Of a stretch of DNA of 64,000 nucleotides, positions 33,537 through 45,004 are shown piece after piece. The notes beneath the pieces are model-generated. The model saw only the letters and a list, made by a program, of their open reading frames with translations. It was not told the origin of the DNA and ran no database searches. The stretch lies in assembly GCA_033961575.1 (NCBI GenBank), contig CM066734.1:84032501-84096500 (forward strand), written 5' to 3'. Made by a program: the position numbers and the translations under genes. The stretch comes from Aselliscus stoliczkanus (taxonomy: Eukaryota > Chordata > Mammalia > Chiroptera > Hipposideridae). Each line of letters starts with the position of its first letter. Within the stretch, counting starts at the first letter, position 1.

Positions 33537-33695
33537 TGGCTTCTCAGTTTGGTCTGCGAACTGGTAGCAGTGACATCACCTGAGTATTTGTTAGAAATGC
33601 AGAATCTCTATCCCAACTCAGATTTCCTGACTCAGAATCTACATTGCAATAATATCACCAGGCGCCCCTAAGCCTGTTAAGTTTGAGATGCAGGC
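33537..33695 (+). mobile_element. MER20-like hAT MITE
   Basis: 'ttctcagtttggtctgcgaactggtagcagtgacatcacctgagtatttgttagaaatgcagaatctc' follows the MER20 consensus order, ending 'gtttgagatgcaggcac'. The ends are diverged. Confidence 0.7.
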
Positions 33696-34104
33696 ACTAG
33701 TACAAAATAACACCACAGCTTTCTGGAATCCTTTAAATAAGAGCAGCAGATATTTGATGGTTTTGACTTTCAGGCCACCATCTAGATCTGGCTTTGTGGA
33801 TCGATTGGGCACATGCTGCTGTCTGAAGAGGTTCCTTGATGTTCAGCTTTTTTTTTCCTTCTGTACACAGCCTGATTGTGGTCTGCTGTGATTCCATCAT
33901 TGCTCCACCTTCCATAAACCTTTGATTCCTTGAAATTCCTGGCTTTCACACACACCTAGAAATTTCACTAGATGCAACACTCTTCTGTTTGTCTTCCACA
34001 GTCAATAGCTGGCTTCTATATCAGCATTGGCATTGATGTGATACTATTGTTCTTTTGTCTAGTGTCTCTTTTTTACTTGCATGCTTGAAGTTCCACCTCT
34101 CTGA
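33696..34104. other. No recognised feature
   Basis: Unassigned. Overlapping 60-67-codon frames on both strands are not recognisable. Confidence 0.4.
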
Positions 34105-34240
34105 CTGTAGGAGATAAGGCAGGTGCTATTTAATAGTTATTCTAATTCTACAGACAAGTAAGGTTTGGAGAAGACACAAAACTTCCCCAAATTCACATGG
34201 CTTTTAATTGCCAGAACCAGAACTGACATCAACAAAGCTT
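34105..34240 (-). repeat. MIR fragment
   Basis: Reverse MIR: 'attctaattctacagacaagtaaggtttggagaagacacaaaacttccccaaattcacatgg'. Confidence 0.6.
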
Positions 34241-34249
34241 CCTAAAAAT

Positions 34250-34745
34250 GCTTTGAGGTAGCCAGCCTCCAAAATGACCTGCTATGATCCCTGCCTTCTG
34301 GTATGTATAGTTCCCTCCCATTTTGTATCAGGATTGGTCTGTGTGACCAATGGAATATGGCAGAAGTGATGGTGTGCCACTCTGAGATTGGATTATAAAA
34401 GACACTGTAACTTTCATCTTGGTTTCCCTCTTTTGCATCACGCACTTGGGGAAAGCCAGCTATCAAGTCATGGGCAGCCCCATGGAGAAGCCCACATACT
34501 AAGTAACTGAAGCCTCTTGCCAACAGCTATGTGAGTACATTTGGGAGCAGATCCTCCATCCCAGTCAAGGATACAAATAACTGCAGGTCCAGCTGACACC
34601 TTGACTGCAATCTCCTGAGATATCCTGATCCAGAAACATCCAGTTTAGCTGCTTTCTCAGAAACTCTGTGAGATCTCAAACAGTTATTTAAGTAGCTAAG
34701 TAGTGAAGTAACTTGCTATGCAGCAGTAGGTATCCAATACACAGT
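34250..34745 (+). mobile_element. MLT1-type MaLR LTR
   Basis: The layout matches an older MLT1 LTR: 'gccagcctccaaaatgacctgc...', 'tgtgtgaccaatggaatatggcagaagtgatgg', 'gattataaaagacactgtaacttt', 'ccccatggagaagcccac' and a final 'cagcagtaggtatccaatacac'. The 93-codon minus-strand frame within it is incidental. Confidence 0.75.
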
Positions 34746-34919
34746 CCATATTTCCCTTTGTCTCTATCAAAATACAAATGCCCTGAGAACTTTAGACAGT
34801 GGACTGTTTACAGGATGATAAGCATTATAGTGGCCACATAATTTAATTAAGCCTCAAGAATTATTTGAGAAAAAATAATATGAAAATTACAAAAATAAAG
34901 ATAAGTAAGCCCTTTGAAA

Positions 34920-35708
34920 TCTAGGTGGAGGCAGCCATACCCCCATGTTTCTGGGTACCACTCATGCCTCATCTGGGCTCAGCAGAGCTGTGCCAAGGGT
35001 GGCTGAGAAGCATGGAGCTGGCATGTTGGGACCAGAGTCCAGGATGTGAGGTGCCACCAGGCAGGATGCACCATAGTTCCACAGGCACAGGTGGTCCCTC
35101 ATGTAAAACCACTCTGCCCGTCTCCTCCCCATTTTCCACTTTGGGCATCTGATGAGAATGGCAGCTCTGAAGATTTCTCAGTTGCCTTTATGGTCATCCT
35201 TCAATAGTCTTGGATAATAGGTACCAGCTGCTGTTGTGATGGGTGATCCATATTAGTCTTCTTATCAAATGGCTCTTTAGCCGCTCTCTTAGTGTTCACT
35301 TAGGACAAGCTTTCTCTCTCTCTCTCTCCTTTTTTTTTTTTTTTTATAATACAGATAGGCTGAGAATTTTTTAAATCTTTAAAGTCTGCTTGCTTTTTGC
35401 TTAACAATGCACTCTTTAAATAATTTCTCTCTTGTTATATTTCACTATAAGCAGTGAGGAGGAACCAGGCTGCTCCTCTAACACTTTGCTTAAAGATTTC
35501 TTCATCCAATTATTCAGTTTCATCATTCGCAAGTTCTATCTTCCACAAAACACTAGGGTATAAACACAATTTGGCCAAGTTCTTTGCCATTTTATTACTA
35601 GAATCACTTTTCCTCCAGTTTCCAATAACATGTTCCTCATTTCTGTGTGAGACCTCATCAGAATGGCTTTTATCATCCATATTGCCACCAACATTTTGTT
35701 CAGGTTTA
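34920..35708 (-). mobile_element. MaLR internal region (THE1/MST-like), first part
   Basis: In reverse orientation this carries strings typical of MaLR internal DNA: 'gaatggcagctctgaagatttctcagttgcctttatggtcatcc', 'tagccgctctcttagtgttcacttaggacaagctt', and 'cattcgcaagttctatcttccacaaaacacta'. The 75- and 86-codon plus-strand frames are antisense to it. It stops near 35708 and continues near 36756 after about 1 kb of inserted sequence. Confidence 0.7.
35313..35345. repeat. (TC)n/(T)n low-complexity tract
   Basis: A TC repeat running into a T run inside the MaLR internal region. Confidence 0.9.
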
Positions 35709-36289
35709 CTTTAAGAAGTTTGAGGCACCCCCTGGAGCTAGAAAGGGACTCAGCTACCCCTGGAGCATTAGGTCATTAGGAAGATGGGGAACAAAATTCG
35801 GAATCTGTTAGAATGAAAGGCGATAGTGTTGTTTACATTCTTGTTTAATTCTTTTCCTTTAAGTATGGACTGGACCTATGGATGTGCTCTTAATAAATAC
35901 AATACAGGAAAAATGATGGGCTGTCACGTAAACACTTAGGTTATAAGAGATTCCAGCTTCTCTCTGGCTGGGATTTTCTCTCCCAGGCCCTTCTTGTATG
36001 TTTACTTTGATGAAGCAAAGTGGAAAAGGTCATATGGCAAGGAACTTAGAGCGGCCTCTCACCAACTACTATGGAGGAAATCAGGACTCAGTCCAAATAG
36101 ACAAATATTCATGATAGTAAATAAATATCCAACATGCTGGGTATTTTTCTTTTTCCCTTACAACGATGTTCTCTACGCTGGTGAGTGCTCCCAGTGGATG
36201 ATCAGTATGGTCTCCATCATGGGCTTCCTTGCCCCCTGGCTTCCATTTGGGTTCTACCAAGGGGAGCACTAGCTAGAGATGACAGGTAG
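35709..36289. other. Inserted sequence of unknown type inside the MaLR element
   Basis: About 580 bp between the broken MaLR internal half and the MLT1 LTR. Plus- and minus-strand frames (35994-36272 and 36081-36269) have no recognisable domain. It could be another old LTR or host DNA brought in by rearrangement. Confidence 0.35.
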
Positions 36290-36668
36290 AACAGAGAGTG
36301 AGTTCTGGGTATTTATTCTCCCAGCAACCTCATTGTGAATGTGACATTATTTGGAAAAAGGGTCTTTGTAGATGTAATCAAGTTAATATGGGGTCATATT
36401 GGATTAGGGTGGGCCCCTATCCAATGAATGGTATCCTTTTAAAAAGAGGGAAATTTGAACACAGACACACAGGGAGAAGGCTATGTGATGATGGAGTAAT
36501 GTGTCTACAAGCCAAGGGATGCCAAGGATTCCTTTCCAGCAACTACCACAAGGAGAGAGGCATAGAACAGATTCTTCCTCAGAGCCCCCAGAAGGAACCA
36601 ACCCTGTTGACACCTTGATTTTGGACTTCTAGCCTTAAGAACTGTGAGAAAATAAATTACTGTTTTAA
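36290..36668 (+). mobile_element. MLT1 MaLR LTR
   Basis: 'ctcattgtgaatgtgacattatttggaaaaagggtctttgtagatgtaatcaagttaatatggggtcat', then 'agccaagggatgccaaggattcc', 'cagaaggaaccaaccctgttgacaccttgattttggacttctagcct' and the terminal 'agaactgtgagaaaataaatta' identify an MLT1A/B-like LTR. The 106-codon frame in it is incidental. Confidence 0.85.
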
Positions 36669-36673
36669 ACTAC

Positions 36674-36750
36674 AAGAAGAAGAAGAAGGAGGAGGAGGAA
36701 GAGGAGGAGGAGGAGGAGGAGGAGGAGGAGGAGGAGGAGGAGGAGAAGGA
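36674..36750. repeat. (GAA)n/(GGA)n microsatellite
   Basis: Purine-only tract grown at the 3' end of the MLT1 LTR. On the minus strand it produces a poly-Leu frame that is an artefact. Long purine tracts like this can form triplex DNA. Confidence 0.95.
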
Positions 36751-36755
36751 TTAGT

Positions 36756-36956
36756 TTGAGGTTTTTTCCACAGCTCTCCTCTTTTCTTACTGCAGTCTTA
36801 CCAGAATGACCCTTAATGATCCATTCAAAGTAATGTTGACTTTTCCTAGCATGCATCTCAAAAGTCTTCCAGTCTCTATCCATTACTCAGGTCCATAGCT
36901 GCTTCCACGTTTTTAGGTGTTTTACAGCAGCACCCCTTTCTTAGTGCCAATTTCTG
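36756..36956 (-). mobile_element. MaLR internal region, second part
   Basis: This resumes the reversed MaLR internal sequence after the nested insertions: 'cttttcctagcatgcatctcaaaagtcttccagtctctatccattactcagg' and 'acagcagcacccctttcttagtgccaatttctgtcttcatcca', leading straight into the LTR. Confidence 0.7.
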
Positions 36957-37136
36957 TCTTCATCCATTTGGGTTTCTAAAACAGAATACCATAGATTGGG
37001 TGGTTTGTAAACAGAACAAATTTACTTCTCACATTTCTAGGGATGGGAAGTCCAAGATCAAGGTGCTGGCAGATTTGGTGTCTGGTGAGAGCCTGCCTCT
37101 TGGTTCAGAGACAGCCGACTTTTCATCTTTACTGTG
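36957..37136 (-). mobile_element. MST-type MaLR LTR, cut by a Tigger insertion
   Basis: 'gggtttctaaaacagaataccatagattgggtggtttgtaaacagaac', then 'ctagggatgggaagtccaagatcaaggtgctggcagatttgg' is the reversed 3' part of an MST LTR. It stops at '...tttactgtg' where the Tigger element begins. Confidence 0.8.
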
Positions 37137-37415
37137 TACTGTTGGCCCCCCCTTATCTGCAGTTTCACTTTCCTTGGTTTCAATTATCTGCAGTCAACCA
37201 CAGTCCAAAAATATTGAATAAAAAATTCCAGAAAAAAACAATGTATAGGCTTTAAATTGTGCACCCTTCTTAGTAGCATGATGAAATCTCATGCTGTCCT
37301 GCTCCATCCTCCTGGAGACAAGAATCATCCCTTTGTCCAGAATGTCCATGCTGTATATGCTCCTCGCCCTAAGGTAGTCACTTAGTAGCCTTCTTGGCTT
37401 TCATATAAGATTGTA
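37137..37415 (+). mobile_element. Tigger-family DNA transposon, 5' part
   Basis: 'ctgttggcccccccttatctgcagtttcactttcc', 'tctgcagtcaaccacagtccaaaaatattgaat', and 'catgatgaaatctcatgctgtcctgctcc' follow the 5' region of a pogo/Tigger element, preceded by TA. It is truncated before the transposase gene. Confidence 0.7.
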
Positions 37416-38104
37416 ATCTCCTAGCTAGAAAGAACTATATTTCTTGGACTCACCATGGTTCCAATACATGATGAAATATAAAAAGTAATAAATATCTTAA
37501 TGAATCACTACAGAAAAAAAATCCATGAAATTGTAATTGGGTATCTATCTCACTGTGCTGGATGCAATACAAAGTAAATGGCCTAATGATGCAATTCTGT
37601 ATTTTCTATCCTTGGAAATAGCATGAGAACCAGAAAAATCTGATTACTGTTTGGTCATAAAATCATTCTGGGAATTTGCTTAGAAAAATATGCATACTTT
37701 TCTTATTCTTGTTCTCATTGATGTTTGTAGTGATTACATTCACAATGGAGAAAAAGCCTGATCCAAGAATAGTTTCAAGGGGAGGTAAAGTACCACACAA
37801 AATGGAATTAAAAGCAGAGATAACTAGAAGGATTGTTTCAACCAAGAAACAATTTCTTCCTTAATTCACAATTTCCTTTTAAGGCCTTCTTTTGCTCAGG
37901 AAATCTAATATACTTCATCCCACAGTTAAGACCAAAATCAATAGGAACCTTAGGCAGTTATTTCTCATCTTTCGCATCTTATGAGTCCAATGTCATTAAG
38001 TTCACTGAGAACCTTCTGTAGCTAATTCAGGTAGATGGAGTCACTTAAAGGTAAAAGAAGGATTCTCTGAGATTTTAGGAAGAAAGCAATGTATGAAATA
38101 ACAC
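37416..38104. other. No recognised feature
   Basis: Unassigned AT-rich sequence. Overlapping 60-62-codon frames at 37663-38021 are not recognisable. Confidence 0.4.
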
Positions 38105-38490
38105 TAGCATTCATTCATTGATTTATTAATTCATTCAACACATATCTATTATTCCAGATGCTAATTAGTGACCAAAACTGACCAAAAAAATTCACATCCT
38201 CATTGTGCTTTCATTCTAGAGAAGGGAGACATATAACAAGTAAAACACAAAGGGTATCAAATATTGATATGAAGAAAAATAAAGCAAGAAGAAGGAATAA
38301 AGAGTACCAGGTGGTGAAAGTAGGAGTTTGATACTTTAATTAGTGTGGTCAGGAAGTCCTCAATGAGAAGCTAACATGGAGCCGAGATCTAACAAAAGTG
38401 AGGGATGGGATGTGTTGATAACTGGGAAGGATAGCCCAGTCAGAAGAAACTGCAAGAGCAAAGGCCCTGGGGTAGAAGTGGACTAAGCCT
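38105..38490 (-). repeat. L2
   Basis: Reverse L2: 'cattcattcattgatttattaattcattcaacacatatctattattcc', 'cacatcctcattgtgctttcattctag', and farther on 'ggaagtcctcaatgagaag' and 'gcaagagcaaaggccctggggtagaagtgg'. Confidence 0.7.
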
Positions 38491-38617
38491 GCTTGAGGAA
38501 CAGCAAGGAAGTCTAAGTTTCAGAAATAGAGGTAGTGAGGGAGGGCAAGAGAAGTCAGAGGTGAAGTTAGCAAAATGAGATGGTCCAAGGCTTTGGAGTA
38601 CATTTTGACTACTGTGA

Positions 38618-39111
38618 TACAGTGAGTCCCCCAACTTACGAACGAGTTCCATTCCAGGAGAATGTTCGTGAATCAGATTTGTTCTTAAGTCTGACAAAGT
38701 GAGTCATATACATCTTTGACACAAATACAGTATGCAATGTAAAGCCAATGGTTGAATGATTCATGTTATAAGAATGAGCAACTTCTACCATCTTTTCACC
38801 TTGGTCCAATCTCTCAATTATTTTCACTTTTGTTTCCATGGTTATTGCTTTGTATTTTCTAGCAGCCCCCTCCACATCCCCACTGCTTTTCCACTTGCTT
38901 CCAGACACCCTGGGCCCTGATTGAACATTGTACTATTGCATACGATTGCACTGTACAGTAGGCACACAGCAGCACAACTGTGACAATGTCCGACAGACAC
39001 GTGAGCTGCTTCCACGATTTGTTCACATCTATGAATGTTCGTAATGCAAGGTCCGTTCGTATCTGTGAGAGTTCGCAATTCAAATGTTCGTAAGTTGGGG
39101 GACATACTGTA
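38618..39111 (-). mobile_element. Tigger-family transposon, internally deleted, with part of the transposase DNA-binding region
   Basis: The element (38620-39109) has inverted ends CAGTGAGTCCCCCAACTTAC and, on the other strand, CAGTATGTCCCCCAACTTAC, with TA at 38618-38619 and 39110-39111. On the minus strand a 90-codon frame (38908-38636) contains KYKAITMETKVKIIERLDQG followed by a VAHSYNMNHSTI segment. That is the N-terminal CENP-B/psq-like helix-turn-helix shared by Tigger transposases and CENP-B. The rest of the transposase, including the catalytic DDE domain, is missing. The frame starts within the element and ends in its terminal repeat, so it is not a functional protein. Confidence 0.85.
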
Positions 39112-39329
39112 TTTACTGATAGCGAGATGGGTTTTGAGCAGAAGAAAGATGTAATATACTTTATGTTGTAATATAGTCACCTTAACTGATGTTTTGAGAA
39201 GACACTGTAGAGCAGATCTGGTCTTGTCTGATTCCCAGTTGTGACATATGAAGGAGCACTCACATCCTTGGGCAGTTAAGATCCAGATGGCACTGCCTTT
39301 AGTGCTGGCTGCATTTCTGGAGGGTGCCG

Positions 39330-39562
39330 CTGTCTCTGTGGTATAGCAGATAGGGGATGGATTTCCAGATCAGAAAGACTTGTGTTTGATTTTGGTTCCT
39401 TCCTTTACCCACTGAGTGATGTTTTCAAGTAATTTAATCTCAGTAAGGCTTAGTTTCTTCATCTATAAAACAAAGTTCAGGAGAGGTTCAAACAAGATAA
39501 TTATGTAGCGTTCTTGGTATAGTAATGCCAGATAGTTGGCATTCAATAATAAGTATTGTGAT
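39330..39562 (+). repeat. MIR (nearly full length)
   Basis: The copy runs from a tRNA-like start ('gtggtatagcagataggggatggatttccagatcag') through 'cactgagtgatgttttcaagtaatttaatctcagtaaggcttagtttcttcatctataaaac' to 'agttggcattcaataataag'. Good MIR, plus strand. Confidence 0.8.
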
Positions 39563-42455
39563 CCGAATCCCCAGTTATACTAGGAGCTCTTGGTGCTTCC
39601 TCATGTTTTTGTCTGGCTGCCCTTTTGTGCTCCCTGCCCTGGTGCTTGCTATGGAGAGTAGTGCTGCTTAGACAGTGTCTCTCCCAATATCTCACAAAGT
39701 AAGACTGACGGTGTGGCATGTTGCTGAAACCCTAGCCAAGAGAGGAGGAGCAACCTTGGGTGTGCCTCTGAGTTTCTTTTTAAATCTATAGTCTCTAACT
39801 GGAGACACTAGGGGAAAAGAAAAGCTATTAGTTTGCAATATTCTCTACCCATTTTTAAATGTACTGAAAAGAAACTGCCTAGACCAATGATTCATAAATT
39901 TTTTCACAGCATGGGACACATAGAAAATAATGATATTTATATAGGCTTATTGGGTAAATGGGGGTGGCCGCCTGTGGCTGGAAGACATGGATCTAAGAAC
40001 TTCAGCTGCCCCAGGTTCTGCTTAGCTGCCTGTAAAGCTGAGGGCATTAATATCTTGACCTAGTCATCTTATAGCATTAGGGCAAACAATTTTCTTGGTT
40101 TACACAGAATTTAGGTTTTTTTTCTAAGATGTGGGGTTTTTCAGTGCTAAAACTGGGAAAGTCCCAGGCAATCCAGGACAAGTTGGCCACTGTACGTACC
40201 AGTTAGGAAGCTCTGATCTAACGTACATAAAGCCTGCTGCTTTTGATGAGTCTATGGAGGAAATAAATAAATGGGAGAAAAACAGAATCTAGAGAGACCA
40301 GCTGGATTCATACTGCAAAGGTCAGAGTCACTGGTGGATGAGGTCTGGAAAGAGAGAGGAAAGGAGCCAAGAATTTCAAGATGCCTTTTGGGATGTATTT
40401 TAGAGAGGTTACTTTTTGTGGAGAGCTTAGGGTGGAATAAAAGGAGACCTTGAGAACAGATGTTTTCCAATTATTTTTGGATCCTAGAACCTGTTATCAC
40501 AACTGGGCTTCATGATGACTCAGCTTTGTATAGGTAACCCTGGGACTTAGACACGAGGCCATGCGAGCTGAGTCAGGGGTTATTCTAAGAAACAAGCTCT
40601 GTGAGCTTTTCAACATTTTTTTCTTTCTGACATTGAAACCTTTTCTTCAAATCAAGTATGTGTAGTTGATTCTCACTTTCATGACAACAGAGTGTTCTTT
40701 CCCAAGATAGTTCTTATTCAGAAAGCAAATGAACTCCTTAATATTTGCTTTATTCATCTGGTGCCTGGGTCCTGGCTGTGATACAGTTTAGGTGCATACT
40801 GGGCCCCTCAGGTACACCGTATGATTTGTCACCTTTCCCACACCTCTCCCTTTTTCCAAGCTCAGCCTTCATTTCTCAAATTAGGATGCTGCTTTGGGAC
40901 TTTAAAAGGCCTTTTAAACTCCCTTTAAATAGTCTTTGTATTTTTTCTCCATGTCCTTCACTTAACTTTAACACTCCTTGCCTGACCAAATGGAGAGAAT
41001 TTCTGGACCATCCCTTTTGGGATTCAAAATATATTCTGTCTTACGTCTCTTCACTTATCATTTTATTTACTCTAGTCCTGAGGCACCCCAGGAAGGCTGA
41101 GGTAATAAGCTTTCAGTAGTACTGATATGCAGCCAAGCCATTTGATGCCAGCAGTTCACCCCTGTGGTATGGAGGGAAGAGCTGTGCAAGGTTAACACCA
41201 GTTTACTCTGTAGTAAATACAGGGGCAGCTGCCAGAATGATCTCTAAAACCTTAGCTCCTGGAAATTAAGTTGTACTTGCTGTAGTTTTCCTTGTAGTAC
41301 TATAAGATTTATTGAAAGCAGTTAATACTCTCAAGTTTTTCTCCCTTTAGGAGTTGGTAGATGGCAGTAAGTTGGATGGAGAGGTAATAATTTATGAGAT
41401 AACAATAGGTTTTAAGGAAACCTGACAAGCTGAGGTGGAAAGACAGGGGAAAATTTAAAGCAGGGAGCAAAGGTATGCTATAACACAGGAAGGAGAAACA
41501 TATCTCGTATTCAAGGAGAAGGGATAGGAACCAATTACTTAGAAGTGTGACAGAAAAAGATCTTGGGGTGTTAGCAGAGAGTAAACTGAAGGGAAGTTAA
41601 GATCCTATATGAACTCTATTTTTTAATATGTTAGTTTCTCTCAAAATGTGTGAGTTTAAGTTAATAAGGCCTGGCTACATCTTCAGGAGGACACTTACAG
41701 ATGGCTCTTTGGCCTTTTGCTGAAGTGGCCCTGAGTACTTTCTCAGTTTGACTGAGAATATTTTTCCATCAGCTCTGCATTCCCCAGTTCCTCCATAAAG
41801 GAAGTCATCAATCTGTTTCTCTCCCATTTGGTTTGCTTATTTCATAAATGTAATTCCTCTTGGTTCAATGCAAAGTTGGAAAGTCCTTTCTCCTCCGATA
41901 AAAGGCAAATCATGAGGATAGGAAGTCCATAAATTCTTTCTTATACAATTTCAGTGTGAAGAGACATGAAATCATTTCCTGAAAGCATTTTGAGAGGATG
42001 GGAAGGAGAAGGCAGGGAGGAGAGGGCATCAGGATATGGAAAATAGGAGACAAGTGATTCCAGAATGCAATCTTTGCTCCATATCAATTTTGCCAGCCTC
42101 CTTTACCTGCCCTCATTGAAACAGGAACTTCAGGAATTATGCCAAGTGTTTTCCTGACTTCATTTTAACTTTGTCATATTTTATGCATAGCTCTCGATTC
42201 AGACTTTGTTTCAGGACTGTATTTTCAATAATTAATATTTAAAAGAATATAGCACACATGTTTATCTCTAGATATGAAAAGAAAGTAGTTTTTGTGGGGT
42301 TCGCAAACTCTCCTGTCTACGAGTTATGCCAATGTGATTTCAGGGATCTGTGAAAATATTTGTAAATGAGACTGCACACAACCAAACTTACAGGCCAAAG
42401 ACAATGCAGGAAAATCGGGTTCTAGAAAAGGCAGCTATTTATCACAAAATATAAT
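39563..42455. other. No recognised feature (about 2.9 kb)
   Basis: Mixed unassigned sequence, somewhat richer in GC than the surroundings around 39.6-41.2 kb. Frames such as 40745-41119 (124 codons, plus) and 40252-40470 (minus) show no domain, and 40745-41119 has an L2-like flavour in places. No splice-flanked exon or CpG cluster that I would defend. Confidence 0.4.
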
Positions 42456-42459
42456 GTAA

Positions 42460-43695
42460 TATGTGTATATCACATTATACACAAAAATGAACTAAAATGG
42501 ATCAAAGATGTAAATATAAGACCTGAAACAATAAAATACATAGAAGAAAACATAGACACTAAGCTCATAAACCTTGGTCTTAAAGAGGATTTTATGAATT
42601 TGACCTCAAAGGCAAGGGAAGTAAAAGCAAAAGTAAATGAGTGAGACTATATCAAACTAAAAAGCTAAAGAAACCATCAACAAAACAAAGAGGAAACCAA
42701 CTGAATGGGAGAAGATATTTGCAAACAATACCTCTGTTAAGGGGCTAATAGCCAGAATATATAAAGAACTCATACAACTCAACAACAAAAAATTCAATTG
42801 AAACAATAGGCAGAGGACCTGAACAAACACTTCTCCCAAGAAGACGTACAATGATCAACAGATTTATGAAAACATTCTCAACATCACTAGCTAAAAAGGA
42901 AATGCAAATCAAAACCACAATGAGATACCACCTCATACCTGCCTGAATGGCTATTATTAACAAGACAAGTAATAACAAGTGTTGGAGAGGCTGTGGAGAA
43001 AAGGGAACCCTCATACACTGCTGATGGAAATGTAAATTGGTATAGACACAGCTGAAAACAGTATGGAGGGTCCTCAAAATTTTAAGAATGGAATTGTCAT
43101 ACAACCCAGCAAATTTGCTTCTGGGTATCTATCTGAAAAATTTGAAAACATTTATTTGTAAAGATATATGTACCCCTATGTTCATTACAGCATTATTCAT
43201 GGTGGCCAAGACATGGAAATGACCTAAATGTCCTTTGATGGATGATTGGCTAAAGAAGATGTGGTACATATATACCATAGAATACTATTTAGCCGTAAAA
43301 AAAAATGAAATACTGCTATTTTCAACAACATGGGTGGATCTAGAGAATATCATGCTAAGCAAAATAACTCAGATGGAAAAAAAAAACAAAAACCATATGA
43401 TTTCACTCATATGTGGGATATAAAACTGAAAGCAACAAAACAAACAAAACAACCAAACAAAGAAAACTCATAGTCACAGACAATAATATGGTGGTTACCT
43501 GAGGAAAAGGAGGGTGGAAGGAATGTAGAAGAGTGTAAAGGGGGTCAATTATATGGTGATGGAAGGAGATTTGACTTTGGGCAGTGAACATACAATGCAA
43601 TATACAGATGATGTACTACAGAATTGTACACTTGAAACTTATATAACCTTATTAACCAATGTCACCCCAATACATTTAATAAATTTATATTTAAA
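42460..43695 (+). mobile_element. L1, 5'-truncated, plus strand
   Basis: It starts inside ORF2 at 'aatgaactaaaatggatcaaagatgtaaatataagacc' and runs to a 3' end '...accaatgtcaccccaatacatttaataaatttatatttaaaaagc'. The end of ORF2 is visible at 43235-43423, with a WYIYTIEYYLAVKKNEIL stretch and SLICGI at its end. Upstream the frame is broken by stops and indels. With both the ORF2 3' end and the 3' UTR present, this is a typical truncated insertion. No target duplication was found. Confidence 0.9.
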
Positions 43696-44225
43696 AAGCA
43701 ACAGCTAATTCTTGAGCACTGGGAGGTGGGCATGCTATCAGTACTCTTAATGGATGGTGGAAAGAAAGCAGGTAAACTTTCCTGAGCCAGGTAGAATTTC
43801 CCTTACAGAGTTCTTTATTTGGCTGCTATAAATATCTTCAATTATCCCTGGGCAAATTTGTCTAGTGTGGAGGAGAAAGAGAAAGGAAGGTGGGGGGGGG
43901 GGGTGAATTTGAAGATTGAGATAGGATGAGGCTATCGATGGCATATTATAAATTTTTCTCTCTTGGATTATGGGCAATGAAACAATTTGTGGGGCTTGTA
44001 GTCAAACACAATTTCCTCAGAGCTGCTTTAGATTAGAAGCAATGCTGGAATGAAAAGGAAGCCAGAATGAACATGTTTAATAATTCTTCCTGTTATGAAA
44101 TGCCTTTTTTCATATTTATTTTAGCTAACCTTAGAGAAGGTATCCTATTCACTTCTAAAATTTAACCTATTTTGAGTCTTTCATCCTTGAAAGAATTCTT
44201 ATTCTCTTTCATCCAGTCAGTGGAT
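43696..44225. other. No recognised feature
   Basis: Unassigned apart from a G run at about 43893-43902. Confidence 0.4.
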
Positions 44226-44229
44226 CAGG

Positions 44230-44480
44230 TAATGATCCATTCCAAAAATATCTCAGTGCCTACTATGTGCCAGGCATGATGCTAGTGCTGGAGAAACAAA
44301 AATGGATGAAGGCCTCCTATGCTATTCTAAGGTGTTTAGGCTTTATCCTATAAGCTCTGAGGAGCCATAAAAGGTTTTTTTAATAGGTGAATTATATGAT
44401 TCAATTTATAATTTAAAAAGGTCACTCTGGTGTTAGTTTAGAGGACATACTCAGGAGGGCAACACCATTACAATACTTGT
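44230..44480 (-). repeat. L2 fragment
   Basis: 'gatccattccaaaaatatctcagtgcctactatgtgccaggcatgatgctagtgctgg' is a clear reversed L2 3' end. Confidence 0.75.
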
Positions 44481-44559
44481 ATACAAGATCAATTTGGAAA
44501 AAAAAAATAATATCTAAATTTCTATGATATATATCTCCATTTCTTTTGATGCTCTTTAA

Positions 44560-44997
44560 CTTCTCTTAGCATGTTTTGTTGTTTTTATTAAACAGTTCTT
44601 GTACATATTTTATTAAATTTTATTCATGTTTCTGATGCTACATATATGGTATTGTTTTTAATTTTCAATTTCTAATTGCTTGTTGCTAGTATATAGAAAT
44701 GTAATTGATTTGGGTATGTTGATATTGTATCATGCTAAATTAGATTATTACTTCTGGTAACTTTTTTTTTCTTGTAGATTCCTTAGGAGTCTGAAAAATG
44801 GACATGATTATGTTTTCTGCAAAGTTTTACTTGGTATATCTTTTTCCCCCTTGCCTTTTTGCACTAAAACTGCCAATACAATTTTGAGTAGGAGAGGTAG
44901 TAGTAGACATTCTCACCTGCCTCCTGATGTTAATGCAAAAGCATTTAGTCTTTTACTATTAAGTATCAGGGTTATCCTGGCCTCTGAAGGTCATTAA
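44560..44997 (-). mobile_element. L1 ORF2 fragment (older subfamily), first part
   Basis: Reversed ORF2 strings are visible: 'ttttattcatgtttctgatgc', 'ttcaatttctaattgcttgttgctagtatatagaaatgtaattg', 'tgccaatacaattttgagtaggagaggtagtagtagacattctcacctgcc' and 'gcatttagtcttttactattaag'. It is then interrupted by the retroposed 3' UTR. Confidence 0.75.
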
Positions 44998-45004
44998 ACA
45001 GTTC

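Noticed and set aside
36665..36883. Poly-Leu frame, a possible membrane segment
   Set aside because: Artefact of the GGA/GAA microsatellite on the opposite strand.
38859..39180. 112- and 74-codon minus-strand frames as genes
   Set aside because: They are part of the Tigger element and its terminal repeat.
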